23,154 nucleotides of DNA, from the NCBI GenBank assembly GCA_945637225.1, contig CALZDE010000006.1:1-23154 (forward strand), in the 5' to 3' direction. This DNA comes from an uncultured Selenomonadaceae bacterium (lineage in GTDB: Bacteria > Bacillota > Negativicutes > Selenomonadales > Selenomonadaceae). Position numbers and translations under genes: made by a program. Position 1 is the stretch's first letter. Each line of letters opens with the position of its first letter. Below the pieces are notes generated by a model that saw nothing but the letters and a program-made list of their open reading frames with translations, made no database searches and was not told where the DNA came from. Shown one piece after another: positions 14,883-22,362 of the stretch.

Positions 14883-16616
14883 TTACGCCCCTTCACCCTG
14901 ACGGAATTGAATATCGTATAATGTCTTGTAAAGACCGCCCCTTGCAAGAAGTTCATCATGTGTACCATGCTCCTTCAGACGGCCATCCTCCACTACAAAA
15001 ATCTGGTCTGCATTGAATATAGTAGATAACCTGTGTGCAATAACGAATGATGTACGGCCCACCATAAGTTTATCAAGAGCTTCCTGTACAATCTTTTCGC
15101 TTTCAGTATCAAGAGCAGAGGTCGCCTCATCCAAAATCAAAATAGCAGGATTCTTCAAAATAGCTCTTGCAATAGCCATACGCTGACGCTGACCGCCAGA
15201 AAGATTCAGTCCACGCTCACCTAATTCTGTATTGTACTTATCAGGCAAATCCTGAATAAATTCATCTGCATTAGCCGCTTTAGCCGCTGCAATTACCTCT
15301 TCATCAGTAGCTTCCAAACGGCCATAACGGATATTTTCCATAACGGTGGTACTGAAAAGCATTGTTTCCTGTGGCACTATACCAATCTGCTCACGCAGGG
15401 AAGCCATAGTAACGTCACGTACATCCATGCCGTCAATGAGAATAGCACCACTGTCTACATCATAAAAACGAGGCAACAGATTAGCAATAGTTGATTTACC
15501 ACTGCCAGAAGGACCTACCAAGGCTATCATCTGTCCCGGCTCTGCTGTAATATTAAGATGTTCAAGCGCAGGTTCGCCCTCTGTATAAGAGAAGGTAACA
15601 TCCTTTATTTCCACCTTGCCCTTGATAGGAGGCATAACCACTGCATTTTCCTTATTGTAAAGCCCCTCATCCATATCTAAAACACCAAAAACGCGGTCAG
15701 CAGATGCCATAGCCTTCTGAATGTTGCCATATACTCTGCTCAGTCTCTTAACAGGATTAGCGAGGTTTACACCATAGGTCAGGAAAGCTACTAATTCGCC
15801 GGCAGTAATAACATCACTTGTTACCATGTAACCGCCCACCCACAGAAGACCAGCTACAGCCATAGCTGCCAAAGTCTCGACGGTAGGATTCATAAAACTG
15901 CTTACCTGAACGTTTTTCATGTTCGCCCTAAAGCTTAAATAATTAACTTCATCAAAACGCTTTATCTCGTATTCCTCACGCACAAAGGACTTAACTACAC
16001 GAGCCGCCGAAACACTCTCCTGCAAACGTGAGGTAACATCAGAAATTCTTTCCTGAATGACAGTACCAGTTGATTTCTGCTTACGGCCAAACTTTTTCAT
16101 GGCAAAGGAAACCATCGGAACCACTACCATTATGATAAGGGTAAGCTGCCAGTTGAGGTAAATCATCATGCCGATAGAACCGACAAGAATAGAAGCCTCA
16201 GTTATTAAATCCACCAGATTATCAATAACTGCCGCCTGCATGGCACCAACATCATTGGTAACATAACTCATGATAGCGCCAGTCTGATGTTTGTCATAGT
16301 AAGCAGGAGATACTCTCTGAAATTTTTTAAAGAGCTGGGAACGCACATCTACAATAACACGCTGACCAACATAGGAAACAAGGTAGGTCTGACCGAAGTA
16401 GAATACGCCTCTGATGAGGAAAACCACTACTACACCGATACAAATCCACTTCATCGTCTCCATATCTTTGTTAAGCAGTACATCATCAATCATATCCTTG
16501 ATAATCCAAGGGAGATAAAGATTGCACCCTGCCGCTATAATCATACAGAGAATAGCTGATATAAGTCTTAATTTATACGGTTTGATGTAACTTAATAAGC
16601 GCAAATAACTATTCAT
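14883..16616 (-). CDS. msbA: Lipid A export ABC transporter MsbA
   Basis: A homodimeric inner-membrane flippase that turns core-lipid A to the periplasmic face. At 577 residues it is a half-transporter of the usual MsbA size. The membrane domain (about 1-320) has six helices, and the nucleotide-binding domain carries Walker A GPSGSGKST (368-376), signature LSGGQ (472-476), Walker B LILDEATS (493-500) and the switch histidine in IAHRLST (about 528). By sequence alone it is a generic ABC-B exporter; the position between lpxB and waaA-lpxK gives the MsbA assignment. It lies 20 bp after lpxB. Confidence 0.93.
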   Translation of the reverse strand: MNSYLRLLSYIKPYKLRLISAILCMIIAAGCNLYLPWIIKDMIDDVLLNKDMETMKWICIGVVVVFLIRGVFYFGQTYLVSYVGQRVIVDVRSQLFKKFQRVSPAYYDKHQTGAIMSYVTNDVGAMQAAVIDNLVDLITEASILVGSIGMMIYLNWQLTLIIMVVVPMVSFAMKKFGRKQKSTGTVIQERISDVTSRLQESVSAARVVKSFVREEYEIKRFDEVNYLSFRANMKNVQVSSFMNPTVETLAAMAVAGLLWVGGYMVTSDVITAGELVAFLTYGVNLANPVKRLSRVYGNIQKAMASADRVFGVLDMDEGLYNKENAVVMPPIKGKVEIKDVTFSYTEGEPALEHLNITAEPGQMIALVGPSGSGKSTIANLLPRFYDVDSGAILIDGMDVRDVTMASLREQIGIVPQETMLFSTTVMENIRYGRLEATDEEVIAAAKAANADEFIQDLPDKYNTELGERGLNLSGGQRQRMAIARAILKNPAILILDEATSALDTESEKIVQEALDKLMVGRTSFVIAHRLSTIFNADQIFVVEDGRLKEHGTHDELLARGGLYKTLYDIQFRQGEGA

Positions 16617-16636
16617 GATATATTAGTCTCCCGAAC

Positions 16637-17794
16637 TCATCTTTTAGAAAATTTCTCTGCCGCTGCCAAAATCCTGCCCGCCACACGCTCTGCCGCATTA
16701 GGCTCTCCCAACACAGCTACCGCCTCACGCAGTCCTGCCTTTACTTTTTCATAATACGCTTCATCATGCAGAAAACGGCTTCCTTCAGCAAAAATTCTTT
16801 CCGTATTTACTTCGTCCTGTAAAAGCTCTGGCTGAATGCCTCTATTCAGCAGGAGATTAGGCAAGGTAAAGTAAGTAATGTCCACCAGCATTTTTCCTAT
16901 GAAGTAATTAAGCTTTGCCATGCGGTAAAGTGCCACACATGGAAGTCCCATAATAGCGGCTTCCAAAACCACAGTACCGGATGTAGCCAGCGCAAATCTG
17001 CCAATATTCATCAAATCGTATGTACAGTCCTCAGTAAGATTAATATTTAATTCTGGATGTACATTCAGTTTAGACTGCAACAATGCTCTGTCAATTCCCG
17101 GTGCAATCGGCAGGTAAAATTCTATATCTTTATTTTCTGCCTTTAATTTTACTGCGGCCTCCAGCATAGCAGGCAGAAGCATATTTATTTCCTGCTTACG
17201 GCTTCCAGGTATTAACAAAACAGGCACCGCCCCCACCTTCACACCAAAGTGCTGACGAGCTTCATCCTCAGTCATGGAAGCATGAACTGTATCAATAAGC
17301 GGATTCCCCTGAAAGGTAATATTTGCCCCTGCCGCCTGATAAACAGGAAGCTCAAAAGGAAAAATAGCCGCAAATTCATCAGCAATAGCACTGCACTTTT
17401 TCGCGCGACCCTTGCGCCATGCCCACGCAGAAGGCGGTATATAGGAAAAAACCGTTATTCCCATAGCCTTAGCCTTTTTTGCCAGCCGCCAGTTAAAATC
17501 AGGATAATCTATAAGTACAAGGATGTCAGGCTTTTCTTTCTGCATAAAATCGCACAGCTTATCCAGCAGCCCCAAAATACGGCGAAGATTCAGCACAACC
17601 TCCACTACGCCCATGACGGTATATTCCCGCATATCACAGCAAAGGCGAACTCCAGCCGCTTCCATCTTTGGACCGCCAAAGCCAATCAATTCCGCATTTG
17701 GTGACAGCTTTCGGACAGCCTTGGCAAGACTCTCACCATGAAGATCGCCCGATGGCTCACCTGCTGAAAACATAATTTTGGGATTTTGCAGCAT
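16637..17794 (-). CDS. lpxB: Lipid A disaccharide synthase
   Basis: A GT19 glycosyltransferase of 385 residues that joins UDP-2,3-diacylglucosamine to lipid X to form the tetraacyl disaccharide at the inner face of the inner membrane. Motifs are SAGEPSGDLHG (10-20), FGGPKMEAAG (39-48), IDYPDFNWRLAKKAK, YIPPSAWAWRKGRAKK, PGSRKQEI and ATSGTVVLEAAIMGLPCVALYR. It is the first gene of the second transcript: a terminator separates it from lpxI upstream, and a 243-bp control region with tandem promoter-like elements precedes it. Confidence 0.96.
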   Translation of the reverse strand: MLQNPKIMFSAGEPSGDLHGESLAKAVRKLSPNAELIGFGGPKMEAAGVRLCCDMREYTVMGVVEVVLNLRRILGLLDKLCDFMQKEKPDILVLIDYPDFNWRLAKKAKAMGITVFSYIPPSAWAWRKGRAKKCSAIADEFAAIFPFELPVYQAAGANITFQGNPLIDTVHASMTEDEARQHFGVKVGAVPVLLIPGSRKQEINMLLPAMLEAAVKLKAENKDIEFYLPIAPGIDRALLQSKLNVHPELNINLTEDCTYDLMNIGRFALATSGTVVLEAAIMGLPCVALYRMAKLNYFIGKMLVDITYFTLPNLLLNRGIQPELLQDEVNTERIFAEGSRFLHDEAYYEKVKAGLREAVAVLGEPNAAERVAGRILAAAEKFSKR

Positions 17795-17831
17795 TACCCT
17801 ACACCCTTCCTAATTAAAGTCATTCTATTAT

Positions 17832-17913
17832 ATTATAACATACTCATTCTAGGAAATAAAGAATTTATTTCCTACTTATGTCAATGTTTCGATAAACGAA
17901 GTTTATCATAACA
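17832..17913 (-). promoter_or_regulatory. Tandem promoter-like elements before lpxB
   Basis: Two extended -10 boxes on the minus strand, TGT-TATAAT (17840-17832) and TGT-TATGAT (17913-17905), lie 73 bp apart, each preceded by AATGAGTRTG. The first would start transcription about 30 bases before lpxB. Their -35 regions are weak, as is usual for extended -10 promoters. A separate TTGACA sits at 17884-17879. Since a terminator lies just upstream, some promoter is required here. Confidence 0.55.
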
Positions 17914-17944
17914 CACTCATTAACGGAAATAAAGAATTTATTTC
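17835..17944. repeat. Duplicated 37-bp block with three evenly spaced GAA-centred palindromes
   Basis: Copies at 17835-17871 and 17908-17944 match at 33 of 37 positions. Each contains GAAATAAA-GAA-TTTATTTC; in the first copy the stem grows to 11 bp (17850-17874). Between them is another palindrome, GATAAAC-GAA-GTTTATC (17891-17907). The three centres are at 17862, 17899 and 17935, so 37 and 36 bp apart. They could be operator sites or RNA hairpins. No T-tract follows them, so they are not terminators. Confidence 0.8.
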
Positions 17945-18000
17945 TTTGAATTACTCTAACATACTAAAATGAAAAATACAGGAATTTTTCTTGTCCATGC

Positions 18001-18028
18001 AAAAAGGACGCACAGAAAATGTACGTCC
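18001..18028 (-). terminator. Intrinsic terminator after lpxI
   Basis: On the minus strand GGACGTACA (18028-18020) pairs with TGTGCGTCC (18014-18006) through nine base pairs including one G-U. The loop is TTTTC, and five Ts follow at once (18005-18001). It begins ten bases after the lpxI stop and ends the first lipid A operon. Confidence 0.9.
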
Positions 18029-18037
18029 CTAAACTTC

Positions 18038-18856
18038 TTATTCCATTGCTACGATAGTTATTCCATTAGCTTCCGCCAATTCAACTACCTTTTCCTTTTC
18101 AACAAGCAATGTCTTGCCAGCTTCAATTACCAGTGCTTTAGCCCCCACCTCAATCATGGACTCCAAAGTCTTGGTACCTACTGCTGGAACATCAAAGCGG
18201 TTATCCTGCTTTGGCTTTGCTGCCTTAGCAACTACCGCACCGCCCTTAGCCAGCTGACCGCCACGCTTAATGCAGGCATCAGTTCCTTCAATAGCTTCTA
18301 AAGCCATTACCGCCAAATTCTTAACGACAGCAGTCTGACCTACGTCAATACCGCCAATCATCCTTGCCATCTTCAAGCCAAATTCCATATCCTTCAGCTG
18401 TTCTTCAGTTGGCTCAAGCTTAGTAATAGTGCCAGCTGGTGGCATTAATGGTCTTATAAGCTCAGTCTGGTCAAGAGCCTTCATTCCCTCCTTAGCCAAC
18501 TCAGCTACAAAGGAAAGCATAATGGTATCATCTTCACGGTTTGGCAATGTCATCACCAAACCCAGCATACGCATATCAGGCATTACCAATGGCATACCAT
18601 TTGGTCCAAAGAGAAGTTCCTTAGTTACCTTGCCCAGCATAGTAACCTCGGTAATCTCATTTCCCTTCAGGTAGTCAATAATAGCCTGCAGCTGACCAAT
18701 GCTTATATCAGCATAATCTGTGGCAACAGCCCTTAATTCTTCATCTACCTCTGGCAGCAGACCTACAGCATAAACCTCAATCCCCATAGCTTTGGCAGCC
18801 TTGGCACATTCTACTGGCAATCTGCCTACTCCAGCTAAAAGTCCGATTTTTTTCAT
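18038..18856 (-). CDS. lpxI: UDP-2,3-diacylglucosamine pyrophosphatase LpxI (DUF1009)
   Basis: It hydrolyses UDP-2,3-diacylglucosamine to lipid X and UMP, replacing LpxH. At 272 residues it matches LpxI of Caulobacter in length. The N-terminal Rossmann-like segment starts MKKIGLLAGVGRLPVECAKAA. The C-terminal domain holds GGIDVGQTAVVKN (168-180) and QDNRFDVPAVG (217-227) with D222, equivalent to the catalytic aspartate near residue 225 of the Caulobacter enzyme. The ATG at 18856 follows AGAGGG by seven bases and leaves 13 bp after lpxA; the longer frame from 18925 would overlap lpxA and adds an unconserved tail. It is the last gene of its operon. Confidence 0.94.
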   Translation of the reverse strand: MKKIGLLAGVGRLPVECAKAAKAMGIEVYAVGLLPEVDEELRAVATDYADISIGQLQAIIDYLKGNEITEVTMLGKVTKELLFGPNGMPLVMPDMRMLGLVMTLPNREDDTIMLSFVAELAKEGMKALDQTELIRPLMPPAGTITKLEPTEEQLKDMEFGLKMARMIGGIDVGQTAVVKNLAVMALEAIEGTDACIKRGGQLAKGGAVVAKAAKPKQDNRFDVPAVGTKTLESMIEVGAKALVIEAGKTLLVEKEKVVELAEANGITIVAME

Positions 18857-18869
18857 ATATAAACCCTCT

Positions 18870-19712
18870 TTAGTCTTCAGCAGCAGCTGCAGTCTTTTTT
18901 CCTTTATTTGGACGGCAGATACCACGGCTCACCTTACGTAAGAAAGCTGCCAAGCCCTCAACTTCCTTGCTGGACATATCACATTCAGTTTCAATAGCAG
19001 TAATGGCATCAGCCAGCTTCATATTTGAACGGAATAAAAGCCTGTATGCCTTCTTCAAATCCTTGCGGACCTCAGTGTCAATACCTGCTCTCTGAATACC
19101 TATACTATTAAGGCCACGAGTATGAGCGTCTGGCGAACCCTCTACAATAGTAAATGGCACCACATCCTCTACAATGCGTGACATACCGCCAATCATTGCC
19201 AGCTGGCCAATGCGTACAAACTGATGTACACCCACCTTGCCGCCAAGAATCGCTCTATCCTCAACTACAACATGACCTGCCAGCATTGCATCATTTGCCA
19301 TGATAACACGATTGCCAATGATACAGTCATGAGCTACATGTACATAAGCCATCAGCAGAACATCGTCACCTATCTTAGTGACAAGACCGCCATCTTTGGT
19401 ACCACGATGAATAGTGCAATACTCATGAATCTTTGTACGGTCGCCTATTTCTACATAGCTTTCTTCACCGGCATATTTTAAATCCTGTGGCTCTTCACCA
19501 ATGGAGCAGCCAGCAAAGATAACACAATCCTTACCAATAGTCGTGTGACCGGTAATATAAACGTTAGGCTTAATAACAGTGCCATCACCAATGGTTACAT
19601 GCTCATCTATGGTAACGAAGGGGCCGATTTTTACATTCTTGCCAATCTTCGCATTAGGATGTACTACTGCCATAGGATGTATATCTGCAACAGCCTTATT
19701 TTCATCTGTCAT
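18870..19712 (-). CDS. lpxA: UDP-N-acetylglucosamine acyltransferase LpxA
   Basis: It catalyses the first step of lipid A synthesis, 3-O-acylation of UDP-GlcNAc from an acyl-ACP. The 280 residues form a left-handed beta-helix of hexapeptide repeats (about 8-200) and a helical C-terminal domain (about 210-270), plus a basic, alanine-rich tail. Catalytic and substrate histidines are H125 and H128 (YVHVAHD), H147 (LAGHV) and H163 (GVHQF). G176 matches G173 of E. coli LpxA, the chain-length ruler position that in E. coli permits C14 chains. AAAGGAG precedes the ATG by ten bases. A 210-bp gap separates it from fabZ; the 10-base inverted repeat there overlaps the ribosome site. Confidence 0.95.
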   Translation of the reverse strand: MTDENKAVADIHPMAVVHPNAKIGKNVKIGPFVTIDEHVTIGDGTVIKPNVYITGHTTIGKDCVIFAGCSIGEEPQDLKYAGEESYVEIGDRTKIHEYCTIHRGTKDGGLVTKIGDDVLLMAYVHVAHDCIIGNRVIMANDAMLAGHVVVEDRAILGGKVGVHQFVRIGQLAMIGGMSRIVEDVVPFTIVEGSPDAHTRGLNSIGIQRAGIDTEVRKDLKKAYRLLFRSNMKLADAITAIETECDMSSKEVEGLAAFLRKVSRGICRPNKGKKTAAAAED

Positions 19713-19726
19713 TAAAATTCCACTCC

Positions 19727-19840
19727 TTTAGTATGCCTTCACCAATAGGAAAACTATATAAGTATACATTCACATGAATAAACAAACTTTCTACATGCTA
19801 AATTAAGCCAAATACAGCCATAATCGGCAAGCATACTAAA
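19727..19840 (-). promoter_or_regulatory. Possible structured leader of lpxA
   Basis: A perfect 10-base inverted repeat: TTTAGTATGC at 19840-19831 and GCATACTAAA at 19736-19727 in transcript sense. The arms are 94 bases apart. The downstream arm shares its last As with the AAAGGAG ribosome site of lpxA, so pairing would partly hide it. The rest of the 19713-19922 gap is AT-rich; I see no convincing promoter or terminator in it. Confidence 0.35.
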
Positions 19841-19922
19841 ATAACTCTCTAAATCTATAAGAAATAGCCCTTTTTCTTTTATTTTCTGCTCATATCACAT
19901 AAAAAGCATTAATTTTGAAAAA

Positions 19923-20372
19923 TTACTTTTCTTCTTCCTTTATTGGTGCCTGAAGCGCATAGGTCAAATCTGCCTGTGCTGCCAGCTGGTCATCGACAAA
20001 AGCCTCTGCATGAACCTTGCCAAAATTACCCTTAACCTTTGTAACCTCAGCTCTCATTACCACCTTGTCACCAGGAACTACAGGACGCTTAAACTTTACA
20101 TTATCAATTGCGCCAAAGAATGGGATCTTGCCACGATGCTCCTCTGCACACAGCATGCATACACCGCCAACCTGTGCCATTGCCTCTACTAAAAGAACGC
20201 CTGGCATTACTGGCTTGCCTGGGAAATGGCCTGCAAACTGTGGCTCATTAAAGGTGATGTTCTTGTAGCCGACAGCATACTTGAAAGGCTCCATTTCAGT
20301 AATCTTGTCTACCAGTAAAAAAGGGGCACGATGAGGTAATATCTCCATAATCTGTTCTACATTTAATTCCAT
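19923..20372 (-). CDS. fabZ: 3-hydroxyacyl-[acyl-carrier-protein] dehydratase FabZ
   Basis: A cytoplasmic hot-dog-fold dehydratase of 149 residues that converts 3-hydroxyacyl-ACP to trans-2-enoyl-ACP. It competes with LpxA and LpxD for the same hydroxyacyl-ACP. LPHRAPFLLVDKI (12-24) and FAGHFPGKPVMPGVLLVEAMAQ (46-67) give the catalytic pair H49 and E63. A purine-rich AGGAAGAAGGA precedes the ATG. It lies between lpxC and lpxA, the classic location that balances fatty acid and lipid A synthesis. Confidence 0.96.
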   Translation of the reverse strand: MELNVEQIMEILPHRAPFLLVDKITEMEPFKYAVGYKNITFNEPQFAGHFPGKPVMPGVLLVEAMAQVGGVCMLCAEEHRGKIPFFGAIDNVKFKRPVVPGDKVVMRAEVTKVKGNFGKVHAEAFVDDQLAAQADLTYALQAPIKEEEK

Positions 20373-20425
20373 TATTGATATCCTTCTTCCTTTATATTTT
20401 GTAAATTCTATTTGACATGGTTAAA

Positions 20426-21250
20426 TTACTTAACCAGTTCTTTCCTTAATAACTTTGCCATCACGCTGTTTAACGCATGACCTGACTTTACAGCGATGAA
20501 ATGACCTCGGCAGATACCAGCCAGACGCAAGTCACCCACAATATCCAAAATCTTATGACGCACCAGCTCATCAGGGTAATGAAGCGGATTCATCCAGCCT
20601 TCATCATTATATACAATCACATTATCAATAGTACCGCCAAGACCTAAACCCATTTTTCTGAGCATTTCAATCTCTTTTTCATAAGCAATGGTACGTGCCT
20701 GAGCAATTTCCTTCTCGTAATTATCCCCTTCAACAACTACATCAAAATACTGAGTGCCAATAAGAGGATGAGGATTTATTGAAGTAAAGCTGATTCTAAA
20801 ACCATCATAAGGCAGGGCAACCACCATCTTGTCTCCATCCTCTACCCTGTACGCCTTATCAATGACAATTTCCTGACGTTCAGCCTCCTGCTCCTTTATG
20901 CCAGCAGACTGTATAAGCTTAAAAAATTCTAAAGAACTGCCATCTGCTACAGGTGGCTCCTCGGAATCAATAAGCACCTTGCAGTTATCTATGCCATGAG
21001 CATGAAAAGCTGACATTAAATGCTCGATTGTAAACACCTTAACGCCATTTTCCTCAATCGTAGTAGCACGAATGGTAGATGTAACATTTTCTGCAATCGC
21101 TCTGATACTAGGACTGCCTTCCACATCTACACGATAATATACAATGCCAGTACCTTCCTCAGCCGGCTGTAATTCCAAATTTACTTCCCTGCCGGAATGA
21201 AGCCCTATACCTGTATATTTAACAGCGTGGTCAATTGTTCTCTGCTTCAA
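20426..21250 (-). CDS. lpxC: UDP-3-O-acyl-N-acetylglucosamine deacetylase LpxC
   Basis: The zinc-dependent deacetylase that commits the cell to lipid A. With the TTG start at 21250 it has 274 residues and begins MKQRTIDHAVKYTGIGLHSG, just as the family should. Zinc ligands are H77, H232 and D236, the general base is E76 (TIEHLMSAFHA), and H258 (SGHALN) is the second catalytic histidine. GGGGGAG lies five bases before the TTG. The longer frame from 21322 would overlap lpxL2 and lacks family similarity in its first 24 residues, so I reject it. The gap after lpxL2 is then 28 bp. Confidence 0.95.
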   Translation of the reverse strand: MKQRTIDHAVKYTGIGLHSGREVNLELQPAEEGTGIVYYRVDVEGSPSIRAIAENVTSTIRATTIEENGVKVFTIEHLMSAFHAHGIDNCKVLIDSEEPPVADGSSLEFFKLIQSAGIKEQEAERQEIVIDKAYRVEDGDKMVVALPYDGFRISFTSINPHPLIGTQYFDVVVEGDNYEKEIAQARTIAYEKEIEMLRKMGLGLGGTIDNVIVYNDEGWMNPLHYPDELVRHKILDIVGDLRLAGICRGHFIAVKSGHALNSVMAKLLRKELVK

Positions 21251-21278
21251 AAAAACTCCCCCTTCACCTTGATCACAT

Positions 21279-22157
21279 TTATTCCTCAATGCCATTATTA
21301 CGCACAGACTTCCAGCGGTCATGCAACCAGAACCAATCTTCTGGATACTCTCTTATATGCTTCTCCAATATGTCGTTTAATTCCTGCATAGTACGGCGAA
21401 TGTCATCTTCTTTATTCTTTGTTTTTTCCACATAAATAGGAGGGTAAATAGTAATGTGATGTCCGCCATCAGGTCTATGAATTATCTGACCTGGGAAAAT
21501 CGGTGCATTCTGAAATCTGGCTAAGGTAGCCGGCCCAGTAACAGTATTAGTCTTTCTGTTGAAAAAATTTATAATTATACCGTCACGCAGACTAGGGTCC
21601 TGATCCATGATAAGGCCAATCATCCAGCCCTCCTTAATCATCTTGAACATTTCACGGACATCAGATTTATAAGTAATATGCATTCCTGACATTCTGCGGT
21701 ATTCCATGATAAATTTATCCATGGCACCGTCTTTCTGCTTCATAGCTACACCAGCCAAAGGAACACCATACTGAGCCAAAGCCGCACCCATAAGTTCCCA
21801 GCTGTCACTATGAGATGTAGCAATTACCGCACCCTGTTTTTTATCAATAGCTTCCTGCAAATATTCCAAGCCATCTATGGTAACATAATTATTCTTTATA
21901 TCCGGCAAAAGCTTAGGATAACGCAATACCTCCATAAGCATAGGTCCAAACTGTACCCACGAAGCTTTCGCTATACGGTCCGCCTCCTCATCTCCAACGC
22001 CTATACAGCGTGTTATCTGGTCACGAGCCAGCTTCTTTCTTTTTGCAGGCACCACACACCAAGTCAAATTCCCTAAAAAACGTCCCAGTCTGTTGCAGGC
22101 AGACATAGAAAAACAGCAAGCAAGCCAGCTGATGAATTTCATTAACCTGTAAATCAA
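21279..22157 (-). CDS. Lipid A secondary acyltransferase, LpxL/HtrB family (copy 2)
   Basis: A 292-residue LABLAT-family acyltransferase with an N-terminal hydrophobic anchor (about 5-37). The catalytic HX4E motif is HSDSWE (H116, E121). IMDQDPSLRDG, FFNRKTNTVTGPATLAR and a terminal EDWFWLHDRWKS follow. The usual glycine-asparagine pair of HxGNWE is replaced here, unlike copy 1, so its acyl donor or acceptor position may differ. The start is TTG at 22157, five bases after GGGGGTG; the next in-frame ATG (22142) is too far from that site. It is the first gene of the lpxC operon. Confidence 0.88.
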   Translation of the reverse strand: MIYRLMKFISWLACCFSMSACNRLGRFLGNLTWCVVPAKRKKLARDQITRCIGVGDEEADRIAKASWVQFGPMLMEVLRYPKLLPDIKNNYVTIDGLEYLQEAIDKKQGAVIATSHSDSWELMGAALAQYGVPLAGVAMKQKDGAMDKFIMEYRRMSGMHITYKSDVREMFKMIKEGWMIGLIMDQDPSLRDGIIINFFNRKTNTVTGPATLARFQNAPIFPGQIIHRPDGGHHITIYPPIYVEKTKNKEDDIRRTMQELNDILEKHIREYPEDWFWLHDRWKSVRNNGIEE

Positions 22158-22193
22158 AATGTCACCCCCGAATAAACATAACTACACATCATA

Positions 22194-22223
22194 ATTATAA
22201 CACATTTATTCAGGAAAATGCAA
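22194..22223 (-). promoter_or_regulatory. Predicted promoter of the lpxL2-lpxC-fabZ-lpxA-lpxI operon
   Basis: TTGCAT (22223-22218), an 18-bp spacer and a perfect TATAAT (22199-22194) with the extended-10 TG (TGT just upstream). The -35 box overlaps one side of an 8-bp hairpin, GAAAATGC-N5-GCATTTTC (22214-22234). Transcription would begin about 30 bases before lpxL2. Confidence 0.6.
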
Positions 22224-22252
22224 TCAGCATTTTCTACATATGATAGTGTTTC

Positions 22253-22281
22253 AACGACTATGAGGATATATCTTAGTCGTT
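22253..22281. repeat. Interrupted palindrome upstream of the lpxL2 promoter
   Basis: AACGACTA (22253-22260) and TAGTCGTT (22274-22281) are perfect complements around a 13-base centre, with two further pairs inside after one mismatch. No T-tract follows on either strand, so it is not a terminator. It lies about 30 bp upstream of the -35 box and could be an operator. Confidence 0.5.
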
Positions 22282-22299
22282 ATACCACAAAATTTCTAT

Positions 22300-22330
22300 A
22301 AAAAAAAGGCTCTCATTTACTAAGAACCTT
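22300..22330 (-). terminator. Intrinsic terminator after the coiled-coil gene
   Basis: AAGGTTCTTA (22330-22321) pairs with TGAGAGCCTT (22315-22306) through ten base pairs including two G-U. The loop is GTAAA, and a run of Ts follows (to 22300). It separates the unknown upstream gene from the lipid A operon. Confidence 0.88.
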
Positions 22331-22362
22331 ATTTTTGCAAAAAAATTAATTAAACACGTCAC

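Noticed and set aside
17249..17704. Plus-strand open frame of 151 codons inside lpxB
   Set aside because: It is antisense to all the conserved LpxB motifs, and its translation resembles no known protein.
17835..17944. CRISPR-like or mobile-element interpretation of the repeats before lpxB
   Set aside because: There are only two long copies, the spacers are not unique sequences of constant size, and there are no cas genes, transposase or target-site duplication.
18857..18925. N-terminal extension of LpxI starting at 18925
   Set aside because: It overlaps the end of lpxA; AGAGGG before ATG 18856 and the MKKIGLLAG family start favour the shorter protein.
21251..21322. N-terminal extension of LpxC starting at 21322
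   Set aside because: It would overlap lpxL2 by 44 bases, has no family similarity, and a strong ribosome site points to the TTG at 21250.
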